A stretch of 64,000 nt of DNA. Origin: Amylostereum areolatum. Its lineage: Eukaryota > Basidiomycota > Agaricomycetes > Russulales > Stereaceae. Below, piece after piece: positions 56,901 through 64,000 of this stretch. The stretch lies in assembly GCA_012932865.1 (NCBI GenBank), contig SAXG01000001.1:62001-126000 (forward strand). Reading direction: 5' to 3'. A program made the translations under genes and the position numbers. The notes beneath the pieces are model-generated. The model did no database searches, had not been told where the DNA came from, and worked only from the letters and a program-made list of their open reading frames with translations. The first letter of the stretch is position 1. Each line of letters starts with the position of its first letter.

Positions 56901-58331
56901 GGACGCTGACTACTCGGTTAGCTACGTCTCAGAGCTCTCGTACATCCACACCAAGCTCATGATCGTCGACGACCGACGCGTCATCGTACGCCCCTCTTTC
57001 CTTGTGTCTCCTGTGCTTCCACTCACACACCCCACTCACAGATGGGCTCCGCCAACCTGAACGACAGGTCTCAGAAGGTATGATTTTCACGTCGGGCTGA
57101 TGATCGACAGCCTACTGATGTAGCTTTTTCACCCTCGTTAGGGCGACGGCGACTCAGAGATCGCGCTCGTGGTCGAGGACGATGACTTGGTACAGTCCAG
57201 GATGGACGACAAGCCATACATGGCCGCGCGCTTCGCCGCCTCCCTCAGGCGCAAGCTTTATCGCCGTACGTCTGCCTCTCCTGCCCTCCTCTCCACACTC
57301 ACCGCTCACCTATTCCTTCCGCCCCACAGAACATCTCGGCCTCATCCGCCCTCAGAAGTGCGGCAGCCGTCACGACCCCGTGACCAGCTTCATGCACCCC
57401 GCGCCCGTGCCGAACGCGGACGAGTTCGAGGACGAAGAGGCCGCGCTCGTGGCGGACCCGCTCGCGGACGACGTCGTGGACCGCTGGGTGTCCACCGCGC
57501 GCGAGAACCGCGCGATCTTCACGGAGATCTTCAAGCCTGTGCCGACGAACCTCGTGCGGACGTTCAAGGCGTACGAGGTGCGTCTTCCGTTCGCGTTTTC
57601 TGCTCCAAATGCACCGCACACGGCACCCTCCGTCCCTTCCCTCTTTCCCTCCCCGCGTTCGCACGCATCTCCGCGCTCCGCGCCTTCCTGCACGTACACC
57701 GATCCACCCACGCGCGCGGCCTTCTCCCGCACCGCTGTTTCTCCTGAACGCCACCGCTAATTTAGGGTTCGGACTTGGCTGACTCGCGCGTGCGCTGTTT
57801 GTTGCAGGAATACGTGCCGAAGGTCAAGACCGGCCACGTTGTGCCGGGCGTGGCACTCGAGCAGGTCAAGGAGCGCCTCGCGCACGTCCGCGGGTCGCTG
57901 GTCGAAGCCCCCCTCGTACGTCTCCCGTTCTCCTCTCGCCGTTCTCCTTCCCCCTCCCCTTCGTTCTTCCGTCCTCGTCCTCGTCCCGTCCAACCTCTTC
58001 CTGCCCCTTCATCTGCACGCACGGCCCTATCTCTCCCAACGCGTCGTGCACTTCCCGGTGCCATTTCACGCCCCCTTCTTTCGATTTCATTTCATCTCGG
58101 ATCCATTCATTCCATCACCTCCTGTCCTCCTTCCTCTCTCTCCCCCGTGTTCTTTTTTTCCCGTTCATTCCCGGTTCATAATACGAACGGGAACGGGGGA
58201 CGGCGTGGCCGCGCGCACATGCAACCTGACTCACGCACGCTCCACCGCAGGACTTCCTGATCGATGAGCCCGACTTCGTCGAGGGACCCGACTGGAAGGG
58301 CCTCAACCCCACGCTGCCCATCTACATCTAA
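53970..58331 (+). CDS. phospholipase D, no PX/PH domains
   Basis: Hydrolyses phosphatidylcholine to phosphatidic acid and choline at membranes. The start at 53970 is MSFFTHLVERIPEGIQRTND. About 20 exons are spread over 4.4 kb. The N-terminal block is HRFYSFADERSQNFVKW, then HIDGHDYFWALSEILDSAKE and DWWLTPELYLRRPP. HKD motif 1 is HHEKVVVVDN, preceded by NIAVMRHPDHIG and followed by RACIGGLDICFGRWDTNNHP. The middle is YIQLIREANHYIYIENQFFI, with VVVVIPEVPGFAGD. HKD motif 2 is YIHTKLMIVDDRRVIMGSAN. An insert of charged residues (about 90) sits before motif 2. The C-terminus is DEPDFVEGPDWKGLNPTLPI, ending at 58331. It lacks the PX-PH part of Spo14-type enzymes. Membership is very secure; some inner exon edges are approximate. 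Confidence 0.93.
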
Positions 58332-59052
58332 TCTCTCCCAAGCCCCCCCTAAATCCAATCTAACTGTAACTGTAACTGTAAACGCTATCCCCCTCCCCCT
58401 TCGATGTGTTTCCGGCTTCCGTGGCGCGGGGAGCGGTATACCGATGTTGATGCGCGCGCGCGCGCGTTCCGCCACCTGTACTCCAAGGATGCGAAGCCAT
58501 GAAGACGGGGGGGACCACGAACGCGAAGGGCTGAAACGGAGGCATTATGGGTGTATTCAAACCAAGCTCGTCCAGAGCCGGCGCAATGTATGTATGTATG
58601 TTATGTACGGTACCGTATCCTACCAATCTATCTAGAAGCGAGCGAAAAAAAGAAATCTATGTATGTTCCTGTTCCACGGACCCGAACGCAGACAGGGCTG
58701 ATCACGGGATAAGTAGTTTGCGATACAAGCTTTTAAAAAGGACGAGACGGGGCGGGAAACGGGCGAGGGAAAAGGGAAAAAACTCTATGTGTGTGGATGG
58801 CAAGGCAAGGCTTCTATGTAATGACGCAAACGCTGAGGGGGGCAGGTATCGAGCAGATAAGCGGGGCGGTTAGGGACCGCGCACCAGGAAAAACAGGGGT
58901 GACGAAGGCGGGGGGAGAGGGGGTGGAGTGGGTACGTGCGTACGCGCGCGAAGGCGAGGATTTACGCCTAGGGTGGACGAGAACGTCGAGAATGGGGATA
59001 GGCTGCGGAGTGGGAATGGAAGCGGAAGGAGAAGGGAGGAGCAAAGAGTCGA

Positions 59053-59084
59053 AAGGAAGGAAGGAAGGAAGGAAGGAAGGAAGG
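59053..59084. repeat. (AAGG)8 microsatellite
   Basis: Eight perfect AAGG units in intergenic DNA. Confidence 0.9.
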
Positions 59085-59687
59085 GGCAGAACGAGCGGCA
59101 GGGGGTCGGGCGGATGAGGTTGTTATTTACAGTGACGCGCGCGCAAGAACACATTTGAAGAGGCTAAACAGGCCGGGAAAGGGTGGGGGGGGGACGAGAA
59201 GAGAGAAAGCCGTGGATAGAAGCGAATCGTGGGGACGGGGGGCGTGCGTTCGTCAATTGAAGGTTTGGTGCAGAAGTCTGTCTATGTCCAGGAAATGCGA
59301 GACCGTCTATGTATCTGAAGGGGTAACCGAGAAAGGGGAGGGCGAGAAGAGGAGGAAGAAGAGGAAGGGGAAGGGGAAGAGGGGGGGGGTTGCATGGAGG
59401 CGTAGACGGGGCCACGCCAGGCTAAGGGTACATTCGAGGGTTCCTCCGCACACGAAAAGACGGCAGGACAGGCGAACAGATGCGGATCCTCGGAAGGGGA
59501 GGAGGGCGAAGCTCGGAAGGGCAAGAAGCGGCACGGAGACGTGGGCCGGAGCGGGGTAAGAAGATAGCGAGTTTCGACGAGGGTAGCGTAGGAGCGAAAC
59601 GAGGCGGGGGGGGCGGGCGGATGGGACTACAAGTACAGAGCAGCAGGACGATAGGGATGTATTGTATGGGCGGACGAGGACGAAACG

Positions 59688-59701
59688 GTGTGTGTGTGTG
59701 T
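59688..59701. repeat. (GT)7 microsatellite
   Basis: Seven GT units in the same G-rich intergenic region. Confidence 0.85.
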
Positions 59702-60038
59702 ATGAGGTATGGACAGAAACAGGACGGAGAACCGGCATCTATGTGGTACGGGAACGGGATCCAACAAAACAAAACAAACGTAAAAACACAGGGGACGAAT
59801 GCGGAAACGTGGGCGCGAAGGGCGTGGTCGCGCGCGGTGGGGAGGGAGGGGGTGGGGGGTGCAATGTACTAGCGGAATGGAAGGCCTCCACCGGGCAGAA
59901 AAGAATGTAACAAAAAACACAGTGGAACAAAATAAAGGGGTGGCGGGGGGAATACGGTGCCAGGACCGCGCTTCAGGCGCGACGCAGGCAAATCAGGAGG
60001 AGGAGGAGGAGGGGGGTAGAGGCCTGGTCGAACGACGA

Positions 60039-63000
60039 TCACAAACTGAACACGCCCGCCTGCCTCTTCCGACTCTGAATCGGGAACACGAGCACGAGCG
60101 AGATCCCGAGGCCGACGGTGAGCCCGAGCGAGACCGAGACGAGCTGGAGCGCGGTCTGGAAGCCGGACAGGTACGAGTTGGTCTGGCCGGAGGTGGACTG
60201 CTCCGCGAACGTGAACAGCCCGCCGTTCGAGAGGCCGGAGGGCACTTGGAAGAGGATGCCGGTGATCTAAAGGCGGACGAAGCCCATTGTCAGCGGCGAT
60301 GGAAAGCAGGAAAGGGGGAGGGTGACGCCAAAAGCGCGATGGGACTATATGCACGCACCATGACCACGAACGCGTTGCCCTTGAACACGCGCCCGTACAC
60401 GTTCGCCACGAACCCGACCGCGAACGCGCCCACGGCCGAGCTGATGTCGCTCTGGTTCGGGAACACCAAGCTCGCGTAGTGGTTCGTGACCCAGCCAATG
60501 CAGGAGATGACGACGAGGAGCACCTGCGCGGGGCACCGTCAGCGGACGGAGCCGGGATGACAGGGAAAAGGAGGCGGGGATGACGCACGATTTCCTTGCG
60601 GTTCCACGGCGCCTGGTTGCGCAGGCTCAGGAAGAGCGAGAACATCGGCACCGACAAAAACGCTGATTAAAACGCCACGCCCAATCAGCCTCAAACGCCG
60701 CCGGGCCCTCAGGGCGGAACGAGACAGAAAAAAACGCGCGACGCACCCCACCAAAGCGAGGGCGTGCTCTGCCACCACACGTCCGGATCGTGGTTGCAGC
60801 GCACACGCGTTGTCCTCGGGGCCGACGACGGAGTGGTGCGTGATCTTCTCGTACACTTCGGCGCCGATCGCGAGGCCGAAGCCCAGGAAGAGGGAGTAGA
60901 CGAGGGCGTAGCACAGCCGGACGGCGCCGGAGACCATGTTGCGCGAGGAGAGCTCGAGGGAGCCGCAGAGCACGAGGAAACCCTGAGAGGGGCGCAGGTG
61001 GTCAGCGTGCGGAAGCGGGACGAAGACAAGGGGGAGGGAGGTGGAAAGGACGCACGGGGAGGATCAGGACCACCGAGGACGATGCTACGGCCGAGTAGCA
61101 GAAGTATCGTGTCTGCGCGAGGGCAGCAGAGATGAAGCTGAGAAGGGTCGTGATGGTGATTCTGCGGGTCCACGATCAGCATTTCGTTCACGTGTCAACA
61201 GAGGGAGCTCGAACGAGGAGGGGGAGTGGGGGAGGGAAGAGAGGGCGCCGAAAGGACAACAAAGCGAGATACACAGAGAGGACTCACTCGAACACGTTCG
61301 AATACAGCTCGTTTTTGACGCTCAACAGCTGCACCGTGACGAGGAACGCGCCGAGGGGGAAGGAGACGAGGCAGTCGACGAACGAGCCCTTGAACGAGAC
61401 GGAACAGATGGACGCGGACGCCATCCCGCCGAAGAAGATGAGCTGCAGCGGGCTGTACGTGGGCTTGTTGCGCATGAGCGCGTCGAGCGCGGACGAGGCG
61501 TCTTGCACCGATATATCGTCAGTGGATGACCTGCGGGGGGGGGGGGGAGGAGACGCGTCAGCACGCCAGACCGTTCGCGTTAGGCGGAAGGGGACGGCAC
61601 CTTCCAGTACAGCTTGTACGCCTCCTGCAGCTTGGCCAGGTCCAGGGAGGAGCCCTGCTTGATCAGCTTGACGGAGCTGGTGCTCGTGATGTCGTCGTCG
61701 AACGAGACGAGCATGGTGTCCGGGAGGTACATGCACGAGAGAGAGATCTCGAGCACGCGCGCCGTGCTTTGCAGCTGCGCCTGCAGTCGGTGGGTGGGTC
61801 CTCCGAACATCATCATCGCCCGCGCAAGCTTGAGGATGAAGGTCTGGCGGGCGATCAGGGATGATATGTGCCGGGTGATCTGCCAATCCACCTGCTATCA
61901 GCATCTCATCGTCGACCCCCTACCCCCTCCCCGCGAAAGAAAAAGAGAGCACGTACAAAGATCTCCGCCTTTTTCCTCCTCTTCTGTCTCGCCCTGCGCT
62001 TCTCGTCCCTGTCGTTCTTCTCCCACCTTCGGATGTCCTTCTCGTCCCAGTCCTCCTCCGTGCCCGTCTCGGTGCCCAAGGTGCCCAGGGTGCCGGGCGT
62101 CCCGGGAAGACTGGACAGACCGTTCCATCCGCGCTTCGGCAGGTCCTTCAGGACTTCAGACCACTTGGCTCGGTAGACCGCCCCGCCGCCGCCGCCAGGC
62201 GTCAAGGTGTCAGCCGCCGACACCGAGCGGGAGTGCGCGTGGAAGGGAAAGTGGGACGCGTCCGAGGTGGCCGGGCTGGGCGCGCGCGCGAGCGAGGCCG
62301 GCGTAGACGATGCCTCCTCCGGCGTGTGCTCGCGGCCGGGGAAGTGCGGCATGGTCAGGTTGAGGTGGGGCGAGGGCAGGGAGCTCAGATCGAGGTGCAG
62401 TCCGCCGGGGGTCGCGCTCGGGGACAGGGTGTCCGAGTTGGCGCTGCGCGTGCGCGCGAGGCTGGGTTTTTTCCGTGGGAGGTCTTCGTCGAGCGAGTAT
62501 CTGGGTGCCGCGGTCAGCCGTCGGGCGCGCGCGATAAGGGAGCTGAAAAGGGGGGGTGGGAAGGAAAGGACGTACCTGGACAAGTGGTATCCCGGCCTCT
62601 TGATGTTGGGCACGATCGTGCTGTTCACGGGGGCCGCCGCCCCGCTGATGTTCGCGGTGCTCGCGATGAGCGGACCCCACACGCCCGCCGCGCTCCTCTC
62701 CTTCGCCGGGCGCGCGTCCTTCCAGCCTGAGAAGGCCCGTCCGAGCGCGCTACTGAGCCCGCGCCCGGACTCGGGGGAGCCCGAAGGCGTGATGCCCCCG
62801 CGGCGTTCGGAAGAGCGGCTCCGACCTCCGCGCCCGCGACGGCGGGGGGAGGGGTTGCGCGAGGACGCGGCCGATTGCGGGATCGTCGTCCTGGTGGTCG
62901 TACAGGGCCAGCAAGGCGGAGAGGATGCCGCCGCCGGCGCCGAGGCCGGCGGGGAGCTGGGAGCGCGCGTGGGCGGCGGCGTGCTCGACGTCGCGGTCGC

Positions 63001-63889
63001 GGGGCCGGCTGCGGCTCATGTTGGGGGCGGATTTGGAGGCGGAGGGCGGGGACGGTTTGGAGCGGGCGTGGGGCGGGGTGGGCAGGCGGAGCTTGGGGAG
63101 GGAGGCCATGAGCCTGCTTTTGCGGGTGTGGGCGTGCACGATGGCCTTGGCCGCGCTGGTGTCCTCGTCCATCCCATCGGTTTCGTCCTCGCCTTCGGTG
63201 AGCTTGGGGACGGGGAGACCGGCGGTCTCGTTGGGGTCGACGAAGATCTCGCCTGGGAAGTCGTGTTCGCGGGGGAGTTCGGCGGGGAGGGAGAGACGAT
63301 TCGAGCGAAAGGTGGGGGGGGAGGAGGGCTCTGTGGGCGGGGTTTCGGGGTGAGGGTGGAAGTAGTCCTTCTCGCGCAGGGGAGGGGCCTGGGAGAGGGT
63401 GTTGGGGAAGTGGGGGAAGCTGGAGGGCGGGAAGGAGATGGTGGGGGGCTTGGAGAGATTGGCGGTAGGGGGGAGGTGCGGAGGGGAAGGGGGAGGGGGA
63501 AGCCGAGGTTGAGCGATGTTTTTCGAGGGCGTCTGCGAGCGTCTCGAAGGCGGCGGGCTAAAGCAAAGAACAAAGAACCCGAGTCAGGAACGGAGGGACA
63601 AGGGGAGATTGGAGTGGACGACACGGACATCGAGGCCGGCTTCGTCGAGCAGGTGGGGGACGTCGACGGAGTCGGTACGGGAGCCGCTGCGTTGACGGTC
63701 GCGGAAGCGTTGGCCCTCGTCGTCGTCGACGGCGGGGGCCCACTGGACGCGTCTTGGGGTGCGAGTGCCTGGGGTGCGGGCGGTACCACCGCGGGGCCTG
63801 TTGTCGTCTGTGGCGGAGGAAGCGGAGGCGGGGGGGAGGGAAGCGGGCGAGTGGCCCGCGGGGGAGCTGGAAACGTTGGCGGAGCTCAT
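60039..63889 (-). CDS. PRM10/ThrE-type transporter (threonine/serine exporter family)
   Basis: Multi-pass membrane protein of the ThrE/PRM10 family; bacterial ThrE exports threonine and serine, while the fungal substrate is unproven. The start at 63889 (MSSANVSSSPAGHSPASLPP) begins a 400-residue disordered N-terminal part (RTPRRVQWAPAVDDDEGQR near the start). A membrane-proximal conserved block is GVWGPLIASTANISGAAAPV, then IVPNIKRPGYHLSRY. The transport core runs MDWQITRHISSLIARQTFIL, then MMMFGGPTHRLQAQLQSTAR, then LEISLSCMYLPDTMLVSFDD, then LQLIFFGGMASASICSVSFK, then GFLVLCGSLELSSRNMVSGA, then VYSLFLGFGLAIGAEVYEKI, then VLLVVISCIGWVTNHYASLV, then SGFQTALQLVSVSLGLTVGL. The end is at 60039 (last exon 60266-60039). 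Phase-matched late exons are 60662-60589 and 60523-60359. Between about 62780 and 62860 the reading frame changes register in a C-rich tract; an intron or indel must explain it. Confidence 0.85.
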
Positions 63890-64000
63890 CTAGAGCGAGT
63901 GGCGGTGGTTGGAAGGGGGGAAAGGGGGGGAAGGGGGGAGGGGGAGGGGGAGAGGGATGATAGGTTGGGAGACGAGGAGAAGATAAGGGGAAGCCGTCCG
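63890..64000. other. start of the ThrE-like gene promoter
   Basis: The last 111 bp are G-rich on the plus strand (pyrimidine-rich on the gene strand), as expected for the 5' leader of the ThrE-like gene. No other feature. Confidence 0.4.

Larger units (their letters stand above)
58332..60038. other. intergenic between PLD and ThrE-like genes
   Basis: A 1.7-kb strand-biased, G/A-rich (plus strand) stretch between the convergent 3' ends of the phospholipase D and ThrE-like genes, with several simple repeats: an AACTGT triplet run near 58362, AAGG repeats at 59053-59084, and GT repeats at 59688-59701. Long GA-rich open frames here are compositional artefacts. Confidence 0.5.

Noticed and set aside
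63016..63789. 257-codon Pro/Ser-rich minus-strand frame
   Set aside because: Mostly the wrong register of the ThrE-like N-terminal region, which is itself low complexity.
1..64000. CRISPR arrays, tRNA or rRNA genes
   Set aside because: No regularly spaced repeats, no convincing tRNA A/B box pair and no rRNA-like block noticed by eye; a tRNAscan run would be needed to exclude a tRNA.

Overview
The window is nuclear DNA of a filamentous basidiomycete, most likely a wood-decay Agaricomycete of the polypore type. The evidence is genes cut by many 45-70 nt GT-AG introns, a secreted laccase, an F-box/LRR protein of the kind expanded in Agaricomycetes, a homeodomain factor, a DEP-RGS protein and a PRM10/ThrE-type transporter. 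No prokaryotic, organellar or viral block was seen. Gene models were assembled by eye from exon frames, splice consensus and phase. Where exon phases were summed they are stated as exact; other internal boundaries are approximate.

Left part (1-14.3 kb): a truncated alpha/beta hydrolase (-), a TMEM184/Ost-alpha-like membrane protein (-), a full laccase (-), an F-box protein (+), a cyclin-box-like gene with a broken frame (+), and a 76-residue HVA1/TUDOR-like protein (+). Middle part (14.3-34 kb): a nucleotidyltransferase-fold-like gene (+), a BRD7/BRD9-like bromodomain gene (+), a 4.6-kb gene-poor stretch leading into a homeodomain gene (+), a Topors-like RING E3 ligase (-), a FAD-linked oxidase (-), and a second, inverted copy of the nucleotidyltransferase-like gene (-). 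Right-middle part (34.8-45 kb): an extended SDR reductase (-), a tandem pair of small multi-pass membrane proteins (-), an unrecognised multi-exon gene (-), and repeat-rich DNA. Right part (45-64 kb): an unrecognised gene (+), an RGS protein (-), a lone retrotransposon-Gag-like gene (+), a head-to-head 5-formyl-THF cyclo-ligase (-) and phospholipase D (+), and a ThrE/PRM10-type transporter (-).

These are mostly independent housekeeping, signalling and secreted-enzyme genes, not a metabolic cluster. The less ordinary features are: (1) the inverted pair of near-identical nucleotidyltransferase-like paralogs 16 kb apart, one lying just beside a GA-rich dispersed repeat that recurs in opposite orientation at 44 kb; (2) a 12-nt micro-exon encoding the VWFQ core of the homeodomain recognition helix; (3) a stand-alone Gag-like open frame without pol; (4) a cyclin-like gene with an apparent frame break and a GC splice donor; (5) two unrecognised multi-exon genes.
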